Part shown: one piece after another, positions 32,732-41,566 of the stretch
Layout of the letters: every line of letters begins with the position of its first letter
Position numbering within the stretch: the first letter of the stretch is position 1
From: Caballeronia insecticola
GTDB lineage: Bacteria > Pseudomonadota > Gammaproteobacteria > Burkholderiales > Burkholderiaceae
DNA length: 64,000 bases
Reading direction: 5' to 3'
Assembly: GCF_000402035.1 (NCBI RefSeq)
Contig: NC_021288.1
Coordinates: 62,001 to 126,000, forward strand
Translations under genes and position numbers: made by a program
The notes under the pieces: generated by a model
What the model saw: the letters and a program-made list of their open reading frames with translations, nothing else
What the model was told of the DNA's origin: nothing
Databases searched by the model: none

Positions 32732-34285
32732 ATGAGCAAGAAAGAAGCCCGTTCGGGCAACGCTGGCGACACCGTCGTTCTGGACGCGCCGCAAGAGTTT
32801 GTTGGCGAAAGCGTGTACACGTCGCTGTGCAACAAGATCAATTTGAGCCCGGTGTCGAAGGCCCGTCCGCTCGAAGCGTTCCGCGACAACGACATGCTTT
32901 CCGAAGCTTCCGCCGGTGAGCGCCTCGCTCGCGGCATGGGCGCGTTCCTCGATCTGGTCGCGCAGACCAGCAAGCCGGTGGACCGTCTGGACAAGTCGCT
33001 GCTGGACTTCTTCATCGGCCAACTGGATCGCCAGATCAGCAAGCAGCTCGACGCCGTGATGCATGCCCCCGCGTTTCAGGCGCTGGAAGGGCGCTGGCGC
33101 GGCCTGAAGATGCTCGTGAGCCGGACGGATTTCCGCAAGAATTCGCGTATCGAAGTGCTGGACGTGTCGAAGGACGCGCTCATCCGCGATTTCGAGGACG
33201 CGCCGGAACTGATCCAGAGCGGGCTATATCGCCTGGCCTATATCGAGGAGTACGACACGCCGGGCGGCCAGCCGATCAGCGCGTTGATCAGCGACTTCGA
33301 ATTCGACAACACGCCGCAGGACGTCTCGCTTCTGCGCAATATCTCGAAGGTGTCGGCTGCGGCGCATATGCCGTTCATCGGCTCCGTGGGTCCCGCCTTC
33401 TTCGGCAAAAAGTCGATGGAAGAAGTCGCCGCGATTCAGGATATCGGCAACTACTTCGATCGCGCCGAGTACATCAAGTGGAAGAGCTTCCGCGATACGG
33501 ACGACGCGCGCTATGTCGGTCTCGTCATGCCGCGCGTGCTCGGCCGTCTGCCGTACGGCAAGGACACCACGCCGGTGCGCGCGTTCAACTACGAAGAGCA
33601 GGTCAAGGGCCCCGACCATGATCGCTATCTGTGGGTGAATGCATCGTTCGCATTCGCCGCGAACATGACGCGCAGCTTCGTGAACAACGGCTGGTGCGTG
33701 CAGATTCGCGGCCCGCAGGCGGGCGGCAAGGTGGAAGACCTGCCAGTGCATTTGTACGACCTCGGCACGGGCGTGCAGCCGAAGATTCCGACCGAAGTGC
33801 TGATTCCCGAGACGCGCGAGTTCGAGTTCGCCAACCTCGGCTTCATTCCGCTGTCGTTCTACAAGAACCACGATTTCGCGTGCTTCTTCTCGGCGAATTC
33901 GAGTCAGAAGCCGGCGCTTTACGAGACCAAGGAAGCTACGGCGAACAGCCGCATCAATGCGCGTCTGCCGTATATCTTCCTGCTCTCGCGTATCGCGCAT
34001 TATCTGAAGCTGATTCAGCGCGAGAACATCGGCACCACGAAGGACCGTCGTCTGCTCGAACTGGAGCTGAACAACTGGATCAAGGGTCTCGTGACCGAGA
34101 TGAAGGATCCGGGCGACGAGCTGCAGGCATCGCACCCGCTGCGCGAGGCGAAGGTGATGGTCGAAGACATCGAGGACAATCCGGGCTTCTTCCGCATCAA
34201 GCTGTTCATCGTGCCGCACTTCCAGGTGGAAGGCATGGATATCGGCCTGTCGCTGGTATCGCAGATGCCTAAGGCCAAGAGCTGA
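32732..34285 (+). CDS. tssC: type VI secretion sheath large subunit TssC (VipB)
   Basis: A 517-residue protein of normal length. Motifs LDFFIGQLDRQISKQLDAVM, FQALEGRWRGLKMLV, SRIAHYLKLIQRENIG and the C-terminal FRIKLFIVPHFQVEGMDIG are typical of TssC. It forms the sheath with TssB and contains the ClpV-accessible region. In Burkholderia T6SS loci hcp usually follows; here the next gene is unrelated. Confidence 0.95.
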   Translation: MSKKEARSGNAGDTVVLDAPQEFVGESVYTSLCNKINLSPVSKARPLEAFRDNDMLSEASAGERLARGMGAFLDLVAQTSKPVDRLDKSLLDFFIGQLDRQISKQLDAVMHAPAFQALEGRWRGLKMLVSRTDFRKNSRIEVLDVSKDALIRDFEDAPELIQSGLYRLAYIEEYDTPGGQPISALISDFEFDNTPQDVSLLRNISKVSAAAHMPFIGSVGPAFFGKKSMEEVAAIQDIGNYFDRAEYIKWKSFRDTDDARYVGLVMPRVLGRLPYGKDTTPVRAFNYEEQVKGPDHDRYLWVNASFAFAANMTRSFVNNGWCVQIRGPQAGGKVEDLPVHLYDLGTGVQPKIPTEVLIPETREFEFANLGFIPLSFYKNHDFACFFSANSSQKPALYETKEATANSRINARLPYIFLLSRIAHYLKLIQRENIGTTKDRRLLELELNNWIKGLVTEMKDPGDELQASHPLREAKVMVEDIEDNPGFFRIKLFIVPHFQVEGMDIGLSLVSQMPKAKS

Positions 34286-34430
34286 GCGCCCGGCTCCTCT
34301 CTTAGCATCTAAGCAGCAAGCCGGAGCGGCCGCGCAGGCCGCGTCCGGCACCACTCCCGGATCGATCGTAGAATGAATCGCGCCTCCCAACGGCGCGCCC
34401 ACTATACGAAACGGTTCGGGAGACATCACC

Positions 34431-35546
34431 ATGCGACGTTGCAGCGCGGCATTCCTGATCATTCCACTTGTCATCGCAAGCGCGATTGCCGGTTGCGGCG
34501 GCTCCGACGACAATCAACCCGCCTATTCCAACGCACCGAAAATCGTCATCGATTCGGACTTCAACACGATGGGCGACGACGGTCAGCTCTTCGCGATGAC
34601 AACCCAGCTCATGGGCGAAGGCAAGGTGAACCTTTTGGGCCTGTGCGTCGTGACCGGCAACGACTGGCTGTTGCAGGAAGAGGCCGACGCGCTCAAGGCC
34701 GTCGAACGCATGGGCGTGCAGGACAAGGTCGGCGTGTATGCAGGCGCGAACTATCCGCTGCAATACGATGTCGCGAGCATCCGCGCGCAGCAGGCCGCCA
34801 ATCCGAATGGTTATTTCGGCGCGTGGATGCGTCCCGAGCCGACGCAGCAATCGCAACTGACAGCGCCGCCCGACGGCTTTGCAACCTCGGCGAAGCTGCA
34901 GAGCCAGAGCGCGGCGGACTTCATCATCGCGACCGTCAAGCGCTATCCCAACCAGGTGACGATCATTGAAGTCGGGCCGCCGACCAATCTCGCGACCGCC
35001 GTGCAGAAGGCGCCGGAGATCGTGCCGCTGATCAAGGGCATCGTGTATATGGGCGGCGCGATGAACGTGCCGGGCAACGCAAACGCAGTCGGCGAACTGA
35101 ACTGGTGGTTCGATCCGGTCGCCGTGCGCACGCTGCTGCAAACGTCGATTCCGCAGAAAGTCATTCCGCTCGACGTGACCAACACGGTGCCGCTGACCGA
35201 ATCGGTCTTCAATCAGATCGTCAATCCGTCGACCGGGCAGACGGCCGTGACGAAGGTCTATGCCGTCGCCAACGCGGGCGCGTTCGCCACCAACACGGAC
35301 ATCTACGACACGCTGACGATCGGTTACTTCCTCGATCCGACTTACGCGACTCAGACTCAAAGCGCGTATCTCGACATCGACACGACGCCCGGCGAAGATC
35401 AGGGCCACGTGCGCGTCTATCCGGATGTGCCGGCGGCCGGTGCGTCGCCGCAGAAGATCACCTACGTCACGCGCTACGACAACAATCGTTTCTTCAACTT
35501 TTATGTCGATCTGTTGACGCGGCCGGTCCCGGTGAAATTCCAGTAG
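34431..35546 (+). CDS. lipoprotein of the inosine-uridine nucleoside hydrolase family
   Basis: A 371-residue protein. The N-terminus has a lipoprotein signal (SAIAGCGGS, lipid-bound Cys at residue 22). The mature part starts with the nucleoside hydrolase calcium motif IDSDFNTMGDDGQLFAM, a variant of DxDxxxDD, followed by later regions VGPPTNLATAVQK, IVYMGGAMNVPGN and WWFDPVAVRTLL. It would cleave N-glycosidic bonds of nucleosides in the periplasm. GGGAGA lies ten bases before the start. The lipoprotein form is unusual, since most relatives are cytoplasmic. Confidence 0.82.
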   Translation: MRRCSAAFLIIPLVIASAIAGCGGSDDNQPAYSNAPKIVIDSDFNTMGDDGQLFAMTTQLMGEGKVNLLGLCVVTGNDWLLQEEADALKAVERMGVQDKVGVYAGANYPLQYDVASIRAQQAANPNGYFGAWMRPEPTQQSQLTAPPDGFATSAKLQSQSAADFIIATVKRYPNQVTIIEVGPPTNLATAVQKAPEIVPLIKGIVYMGGAMNVPGNANAVGELNWWFDPVAVRTLLQTSIPQKVIPLDVTNTVPLTESVFNQIVNPSTGQTAVTKVYAVANAGAFATNTDIYDTLTIGYFLDPTYATQTQSAYLDIDTTPGEDQGHVRVYPDVPAAGASPQKITYVTRYDNNRFFNFYVDLLTRPVPVKFQ

Positions 35547-35554
35547 CTTCAAAG

Positions 35555-35589
35555 ATCAGGCCCGGCAATGCCAACCGCCGGGCCCGATC
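35555..35589. terminator. bidirectional terminator
   Basis: GGCCCGGC (35559-35566) and GCCGGGCC (35577-35584), extended by GATC on both sides, between the convergent nucleoside hydrolase and MFS genes. Confidence 0.7.
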
Positions 35590-35595
35590 AAAACA

Positions 35596-37023
35596 TCACA
35601 CTTCAAGCTGTTCCAGCACCTTACCCTTCGTCTCGATGCCCATGAAGTGCACGGCCACCGCCGCCACCACCGGCACCACGGCCAGCGCATAAAACGCGAC
35701 GTTCATGTTCCCGCCCATCAGCGTCTTGCCGACCAGCGCGGGCGCGAAGATCGCCGCGATCTTGAGCCAAGCGCCGCCGAGTCCGCATCCGAACGCGCGG
35801 ATGCTGGTCGGATAGAGTTCGGGCGTATAGACATACGCAGTGATGAAGCCGCACGCCATGAAGCCGAGCGCGAGCGCACAGAAGGTCGCGACCACATACA
35901 CCGATTGCGCGACGAATACGCCCGCGAAAACCAGCGACACCGCGCACAGCACGAACGACCAGTTGATGACCGGCTTGCGCCCGACCTTGTCGACGATCAG
36001 CGCGCACGTCAGCGACCCCAGCACGCCGAGCACCGATGCCGCGACCGCAAGATTCAGCGCGAGTTGCAGCGGCGCGTGATAGACGGTCTTGTAGATCGTC
36101 GGCAGCCACGTCGAGAGACCGTACTGCAGCACGCCGCACGTCATCCACAAGAGGGCGACGGCAATCGTGCGCTTCAGATACGCCGGGCCGATCAGATCGA
36201 GGCGGCGGCGCTTCGGATGACGGCTCGCCATCGCTTCGAACTCGGCGAGATTGCCGAGCGGCGGCAGCGGCTGCTTCACGGTCGCTTCGAACGCGGCGAG
36301 GGCATCGCCCGCTTCGTGCATGCGGCCGCGTTCGCCGAGCCAGCGCGGCGACTCCGGCACCAGCGTGCGCAACAGGAAGAACAGCACGAGCGGCACGCCG
36401 CCGATGAAATACATCGCTTCCCAGCCGAAGCGCGGCACGATCCACGCGCCGAGCGCATTCGATGCGAGCAGGCCGATCGGGAACACGATCTCGTAGAGCA
36501 GCACGAAGCGCCCGCGTCCATGCGCGCGCGTGATCTCGTTGATGTAGGTCGCCGCGACGGGCAACTCGCCGCCCAGCCCCAGCCCCTGCACGATACGCAA
36601 CGCGACGAACACCGCGAACGAAGGCGCGAAGCCGCACGCGATACTCGTCAGCCCGATGATGCCAGAGCTCCACGCGATCGAACGCACGCGTCCATAACGT
36701 TCCGCGAGCGATGGAAACAGGAACGCGCCGATCAGTTGCCCGATGGAACCCGACGCGATCAGAAAGCCGACCTGTCCCGGCGTGAGTCCCCACTTCTGGA
36801 TCAGGAGCGGCAACGTCGCCGCGATGACGATGACATCGAAGCCATCGAAGAAAGTCGCCGCGCCGATCAGAATACGCGCGCGCACTTGCATCGCGTTGGC
36901 GGGAAGCCGCTCGATGCGCGCGATGATCGATCCCTTCGTCACCGCGTGAGCGGCCGCGCCCGCGTCGGCGACGGTTGTTGCAGTGCCGCCGTGTTGGACG
37001 ACCGTATTGCCCATGCTCCTCAT
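35596..37023 (-). CDS. MFS transporter, aromatic acid or sugar-porter type
   Basis: A 475-residue, 12-helix MFS carrier with a 40-residue hydrophilic N-terminus. Helix 1 contains GAATFFDGFDVIVIA, as in aromatic acid:H+ symporters and related AAHS/NiaP carriers; ERYGRVRSI is loop 2 and GLGGELPVAATYINE follows. It is the last gene of the large Rieske operon, 19 bases after the reductase gene, and probably imports the pathway substrate. GGGAG lies five bases before the start. Confidence 0.8.
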   Translation of the reverse strand: MRSMGNTVVQHGGTATTVADAGAAAHAVTKGSIIARIERLPANAMQVRARILIGAATFFDGFDVIVIAATLPLLIQKWGLTPGQVGFLIASGSIGQLIGAFLFPSLAERYGRVRSIAWSSGIIGLTSIACGFAPSFAVFVALRIVQGLGLGGELPVAATYINEITRAHGRGRFVLLYEIVFPIGLLASNALGAWIVPRFGWEAMYFIGGVPLVLFFLLRTLVPESPRWLGERGRMHEAGDALAAFEATVKQPLPPLGNLAEFEAMASRHPKRRRLDLIGPAYLKRTIAVALLWMTCGVLQYGLSTWLPTIYKTVYHAPLQLALNLAVAASVLGVLGSLTCALIVDKVGRKPVINWSFVLCAVSLVFAGVFVAQSVYVVATFCALALGFMACGFITAYVYTPELYPTSIRAFGCGLGGAWLKIAAIFAPALVGKTLMGGNMNVAFYALAVVPVVAAVAVHFMGIETKGKVLEQLEV

Positions 37024-37042
37024 GCCTGCTCCCGAGAGTGTG

Positions 37043-38260
37043 TTATGCGAGCGCTTTCGCCGTGTCGGCGAGTGCCGCGATATCGACCGCGCGTCCCTGA
37101 CTCATCCACTTCTTCGCGACCTTCAGATCGCGCGTCGCATTGATCGCGATGACGCCGCGCAACGCGTCGCCGTCGAGGAAGAACAGCGATGCGCGCCGTG
37201 CGTCCAGATCGCCGCGCACGACCGGCGTCGCGCCCGGCGGAATGTCGCCGAGAATTTGCAGGTTCACGTCGTATTGATCCGACCAGAACCACGGAATCTC
37301 GTCATACGGCGTGCGCAGGCCGAGCACCGCGCGCGCCGTGGCGATCGCCTGGTTCTGCGCATTCGCCCACGATTCGAGCCGCACGCGGCGCTTGAGCCAC
37401 GCGTTCGGATGATTGGCGACATCGCCGCACGCGAACACGCGCGCATCGCTCGTCGCGCCGAATTCATCGACGACGATGCCGTCGTTCACTTCGATGCCCG
37501 CGCGCTCCGCGATCGCTGTATGCGGCGTCAAGCCGATGCCCGCAACGGCGAAATCCGCGTCGAGCGTGGTGCCGTCGGCGAGTTGCGCGCGCACGCCGTA
37601 GCCGAAGTCGTCGAGCGATACGAGCGACGCATTCAGCCGCACATCGACGCCGTTATCGCGATGCAGTTTCAGCAGAAACGCGGACACGCTCTCCGGCACC
37701 GAACGTCCGCACAAACGCGGCGCGCCTTCGATCACGGTTACGTCGACGCCGAGCTTCTTCGCGGTCGCTGCGACTTCCAGTCCGATCCATCCGCCGCCGA
37801 TCACCAGCAGCCGCTTGCTGTGGCTTTCGCGCAGACGCTGGCCGATGACGAGCGCATCGTCGAGCGTGCGCAAATAGGCGAGATGCGAAGTCTTCACGAG
37901 CGACGCCGGCAGACGCCGCGCGGCGCCGCCCGTTGCGATCACAAGGCGGTCGTAGTGCACTTCGCGGCCGCTCGCGGTGCGCACGACGCACGCTTCGCGA
38001 TCGATCGATGCCGCGCATTCCGGCTGCCATGCTTCGACGTTCAACGCGGCGAACGCATCGTGATCGACGATGCGCACGGTGCCGATATCCGCTTCGCCCG
38101 CGAGCACGGCCTTCGACAGCGGCGGACGCTCGTAGGGCAGATGGATTTCATCGGCGATCATCACGAGGCGGCCCTCGAAGCCTTCCTTGCGCAGCGTTTT
38201 CACGATCCAGCCCGCCGCCTGCCCGCCGCCGATCACGACGACTGTTCCGAGATCAGCCAT
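37043..38260 (-). CDS. FAD/NAD-dependent ferredoxin reductase (Rieske oxygenase electron-transfer component)
   Basis: A 405-residue flavoprotein of the BphA4/PuxB/RhlB reductase type. FAD motif VVVIGGGQAAGWIVKTLRK, NAD motif LLVIGGGWIGLEVAATAKKL, FAD motif VFACGDVANHPN and a C-terminal reductase domain. It passes electrons from NADH to the Rieske ferredoxin encoded at 48435-48752 in the same operon. It overlaps the extradiol-type gene upstream by eight bases. Confidence 0.88.
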   Translation of the reverse strand: MADLGTVVVIGGGQAAGWIVKTLRKEGFEGRLVMIADEIHLPYERPPLSKAVLAGEADIGTVRIVDHDAFAALNVEAWQPECAASIDREACVVRTASGREVHYDRLVIATGGAARRLPASLVKTSHLAYLRTLDDALVIGQRLRESHSKRLLVIGGGWIGLEVAATAKKLGVDVTVIEGAPRLCGRSVPESVSAFLLKLHRDNGVDVRLNASLVSLDDFGYGVRAQLADGTTLDADFAVAGIGLTPHTAIAERAGIEVNDGIVVDEFGATSDARVFACGDVANHPNAWLKRRVRLESWANAQNQAIATARAVLGLRTPYDEIPWFWSDQYDVNLQILGDIPPGATPVVRGDLDARRASLFFLDGDALRGVIAINATRDLKVAKKWMSQGRAVDIAALADTAKALA

Positions 38261-39218
38261 TTTTCCGCTCCGTCATGAACTTGCCTTCGGGCGCCTTCGC
38301 GTCTTTCTGGCGGCGCGTGTTGCCGTCGAGACCGCCGTCGACGGCCCATTCGGCGAACACGGTCGGGCCGGGCTCGAAATCGCGCGGCTGCCATTCGGGC
38401 GTGAGCATGTCTTCATCGGCGTAATACTCGATGAGACCGCCCGCCGGATTTTTGAAGTACCAGAAGTACGCCGACGACACCGGATGACGTCCCGGTCCGA
38501 GCTGCGTAGTCCAGCCGCAGCGGCTGATATGCAGCCCTCCGCCGAAGACTTCGTGGATATCGCGCACGGTGAACGCGACGTGGTTCAGACCGCGCTTGCC
38601 GTCGGGCAATTGCAGCAGGAACAGGTCGTGATGACCGCCGTGCGGCGCGCAGCGCATGAACGCGCCGCGGCCCGGATAGCGGTCCGAGGTCTCGAAGCCG
38701 AGCAGCTCGTGATAGAACTTTTCCTGTTCCGCGACGCAGTTCGTGAAGAACACGACATGGCCCACTTCCACCGGCTCCGCGCGGTCATAGACCGGGCTGG
38801 GCGTATCGACGCGCAAGGTTTGTCCCCACACGTTCGAGGGCGAGCCTTTCACGTCGATAGCGCGCTTCGTCGTCACTTCGACGCGAATCGCCATGCCGTT
38901 CGGATCGATGCAGCCGATTGCGTCATCGCTTTCGAAGTGGCCGGGCTGGCCCGCGAAACGTCCGCGCAGCGCATCCAGTTCGGCGCGCGTCGCGACGCCC
39001 CACGTCACCTCGCGCAATGTCGGGCCGCCTTCGAACGCGGGCGGCAGCGCGGGATCGGTCGCGAGCGCGAGCATGACCGTGCAGCCGTTGAGGGTTTCGA
39101 AACGCGCGCGCGTTTCGTCGTGCGCGACTTCCTTCAAACCCCAGTCGGCGAAAAAACGCCAGCAGGTGTCGAGGTCCGTCACGCCATAAGTGATTCGTTC
39201 AATGCCAAGGATGGTCAT
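38253..39218 (-). CDS. VOC-superfamily extradiol-type dioxygenase
   Basis: A 321-residue protein with two VOC (glyoxalase/bleomycin) modules. Iron ligands expected for type I extradiol enzymes are present: H154 (EVGHVVFFTN), H213 (GLNHVAFTV) and E264 (GLIEYYADED). This suggests ring cleavage of a catechol-like intermediate made by the Rieske oxygenase. The gene overlaps the reductase gene and lies 18 bases after the aldehyde dehydrogenase gene. Substrate unknown. Confidence 0.82.
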   Translation of the reverse strand: MTILGIERITYGVTDLDTCWRFFADWGLKEVAHDETRARFETLNGCTVMLALATDPALPPAFEGGPTLREVTWGVATRAELDALRGRFAGQPGHFESDDAIGCIDPNGMAIRVEVTTKRAIDVKGSPSNVWGQTLRVDTPSPVYDRAEPVEVGHVVFFTNCVAEQEKFYHELLGFETSDRYPGRGAFMRCAPHGGHHDLFLLQLPDGKRGLNHVAFTVRDIHEVFGGGLHISRCGWTTQLGPGRHPVSSAYFWYFKNPAGGLIEYYADEDMLTPEWQPRDFEPGPTVFAEWAVDGGLDGNTRRQKDAKAPEGKFMTERKNG

Positions 39219-39236
39219 AGCCGCCTCGTCTCAAGC

Positions 39237-40727
39237 TCAGTTGGCCCACGGCAGCGGGGCGTCGTTCAAGCCCCAGTAAAGGCTCTTCTGCTGCATGTAT
39301 TCGCGCAGGCCGAGCCGGCCTTTCTCGCGTCCCATGCCGCTGTCCTTCCAGCCGCCGAAAGGCGTCGAAATCGAAAACTGCTTATAGGTGTTGATCCACA
39401 CCGTGCCGGTGTTCAGCGCGCGCGCCGTATGCCATGCGCGTTTGTAGTCGCGCGTCCAGATGCCGGCGGCCAGGCCGAACACGCTGTCGTTGGCCTGTTC
39501 GAGCAAGGCGGCTTCGTCGTCGAAAGGCAGCGCGGCGAGCACCGGCCCGAAGATTTCTTCCTGGCACATGCGGGCGTCGTTCGCGAGACCTTCGATGATC
39601 GTCGGCAGATAGAAGAAGCCTTTGTCGCGGCCATCGCCGCTCGGACGCTCGCCGCCGCACAGCAGCTTGCCGCCTTCTTCCAGCCCGAGCGCGACATATT
39701 TTTCGATGCTCTCGCGATGCTGCGCCGTGATGAGCGGACCCATCTGCGTGTTCTCGCGCGACGGATCGCCGACCCGCAGCTTGCGCGCGCCTTCGACGAG
39801 CCGCGCCATGAATTCGCCATACACGCGGCGCTCGACGAACAGCCGCGAACCCGCAATGCACGATTCGCCCGACGAACTGAAAATGCCGTACAGCACGCCG
39901 TTGACGGCATGATCGAGATCGGCGTCCGCATAGACGATGGTCGGCGACTTGCCGCCCAGTTCCAGCGACACCGGCATCAGCTTTTCCGCCGCGAGCCGCG
40001 CAATGCCGCGTCCCACTTCGGTGCCGCCCGTGAACGCGACCTTCTTCACGAGCGGATGACGCACGAGCGCGTCGCCGATCACCGAACCCTTGCCCGGTAG
40101 CACGCTCACGACGCCGCGCGGCACGCCCGCTTCCTCGCAGATGCGCGCGAGCGCGAGCGAGGCGAGCGGCGTCACTTCGGCGGGCTTCAGCACGACGGCG
40201 TTTCCGGCGGCGAGCGCGGGCGCGAGCTTCTGCGCATCGGAGGCGATCGGCGAATTCCACGGCGTGATCGCCGCGACGACGCCGAGCGGTTCATGCACGC
40301 TCATCGTCAGATAGTCGCCGCGCGCGGGCGTCAGTTCTTCTTCGAGCGTTTCGAGGCACGACGCGAAATAGCGGAACGTGTTCGCCGCGCTCGTGACGAG
40401 TCCGCGCGTTTCGCTGATCGGCTTGCCGTTGTCGCGGCGCTGGAGTTGCGCGAGCGCTTCGTGACGCGCTTCGATCAACCCGGCGATGCGATGCAGAACG
40501 GCGGCGCGCTGATGCGGCTTCAGTCCGGCCCAGTCGGCTTTCCTGAACGCGCGATCGGCGCATTCGACGGCTTCGCGCGCATCGTCGGCATTGGCCGTGC
40601 TGATTTCCGCGTTGATCGACTGGTCCGCGGGATAAATGCTCGCGTATGGATTGGCGCGTCCTTTGCGCCATTCGCCGCCGACGAAAATATCGCCGGAGGT
40701 CAGGAGCGAGGTGTCGGGATGATTCAT
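39237..40727 (-). CDS. NAD(P)-dependent aldehyde dehydrogenase
   Basis: A 496-residue aldehyde dehydrogenase. Motifs: TPWNSPIASDAQKLAPALAA, FTGGTEVGRGIA, the glutamate in VSLELGGKSP and the catalytic cysteine in GESCIAGSRLF, and the C-terminal PFGGWKDSGMGREKG. It fits the betaine/hydroxymuconic-semialdehyde dehydrogenase branch. It starts 14 bases after the aspartate dehydrogenase gene and may oxidise a semialdehyde formed after ring cleavage. Confidence 0.9.
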   Translation of the reverse strand: MNHPDTSLLTSGDIFVGGEWRKGRANPYASIYPADQSINAEISTANADDAREAVECADRAFRKADWAGLKPHQRAAVLHRIAGLIEARHEALAQLQRRDNGKPISETRGLVTSAANTFRYFASCLETLEEELTPARGDYLTMSVHEPLGVVAAITPWNSPIASDAQKLAPALAAGNAVVLKPAEVTPLASLALARICEEAGVPRGVVSVLPGKGSVIGDALVRHPLVKKVAFTGGTEVGRGIARLAAEKLMPVSLELGGKSPTIVYADADLDHAVNGVLYGIFSSSGESCIAGSRLFVERRVYGEFMARLVEGARKLRVGDPSRENTQMGPLITAQHRESIEKYVALGLEEGGKLLCGGERPSGDGRDKGFFYLPTIIEGLANDARMCQEEIFGPVLAALPFDDEAALLEQANDSVFGLAAGIWTRDYKRAWHTARALNTGTVWINTYKQFSISTPFGGWKDSGMGREKGRLGLREYMQQKSLYWGLNDAPLPWAN

Positions 40728-40741
40728 CTTGCGAAAACTCC

Positions 40742-41566
40742 TTAGATCACGCAGCGCGCGGCGCGATTGCGCAACGCACGGATCGCGCTGAACGCCGTGA
40801 GCGCGGATGTCTTGGGATTCGACGGCAACGGCTTGCCGCTCATTTCGAGCGACATCTCGCCGAACGCGCCACGCGCGACGATGCGATGCACGTTGCGCTC
40901 GACAGCCGGATCGGCGATCAGACGCACGCGCGTGCCGTCGAGTCCGAGGCCCGCCAGCGCGATGGTCGCCGCGACGTTCGCGTTCTTCGGATAGAGCCGC
41001 GCGGCGTCGCGTGCGGTGCCCTCGAAAATCACCCGCTCTTCGGTCAGCGACTTCAGATCGCACAGGCTTTCCGCCGGCGTGCCGAGCCAGCCGAGCGGCG
41101 GCTTGCGGCCGGTGTACTGCACGTCGTCGAGGCCGCCTTCCTTGGCCGCCGCGAGCGCATCGACGCCGCCGATCGCGCCCGACAACAGCGTGATCGTGGC
41201 CGCGCCTTCATCGGCGGCGAGCGACAGCGCATCGAGCAAACCGGCTTCCGACAGTGCGCCGATCGAGGCCACCGCGCAATCCGTGCCCGACTTCAAAAGC
41301 GGCACGACGTGATCGACGAGCGCCGCGTGTCCCGCGCATTCGAGTGCGAACTCCGGATGACTCGCGAGCGCATCGACGCGCGAGACGACATCCACACGAT
41401 CGCCCAGCACCGAGCGCACGTGAGCGCGATCGCGTTCCGGCACGATCACGTGCGAGATGCGCACGCGCGGATCGCGGTCGACTGCGCGAAAGACCGCGGA
41501 GCCGATCGCGCCGAAGCCGATCATCGCAATGTCGATCGCATGTTGCGCATGACGGGGATCACGCAT
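40742..41566 (-). CDS. aspartate dehydrogenase
   Basis: A 274-residue NadX-type aspartate dehydrogenase. Rossmann motif [34 protein letters not shown], and the C-terminal catalytic region [18 protein letters not shown] with [10 protein letters not shown]. It interconverts aspartate and iminoaspartate/oxaloacetate, or acts on a similar amino acid. No NAD synthesis genes are nearby; the enzyme is embedded in the Rieske catabolic operon, so it probably handles an amino group of the substrate. Confidence 0.85.
   Translation of the reverse strand: MRDPRHAQHAIDIAMIGFGAIGSAVFRAVDRDPRVRISHVIVPERDRAHVRSVLGDRVDVVSRVDALASHPEFALECAGHAALVDHVVPLLKSGTDCAVASIGALSEAGLLDALSLAADEGAATITLLSGAIGGVDALAAAKEGGLDDVQYTGRKPPLGWLGTPAESLCDLKSLTEERVIFEGTARDAARLYPKNANVAATIALAGLGLDGTRVRLIADPAVERNVHRIVARGAFGEMSLEMSGKPLPSNPKTSALTAFSAIRALRNRAARCVI

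Noticed and set aside
34286..34430. Hairpin GCCGGA...GTCCGGC after tssC as a terminator
   Set aside because: A stem can be drawn near 34320-34350 but it has mismatches and no T-run, so it is not listed as a feature.
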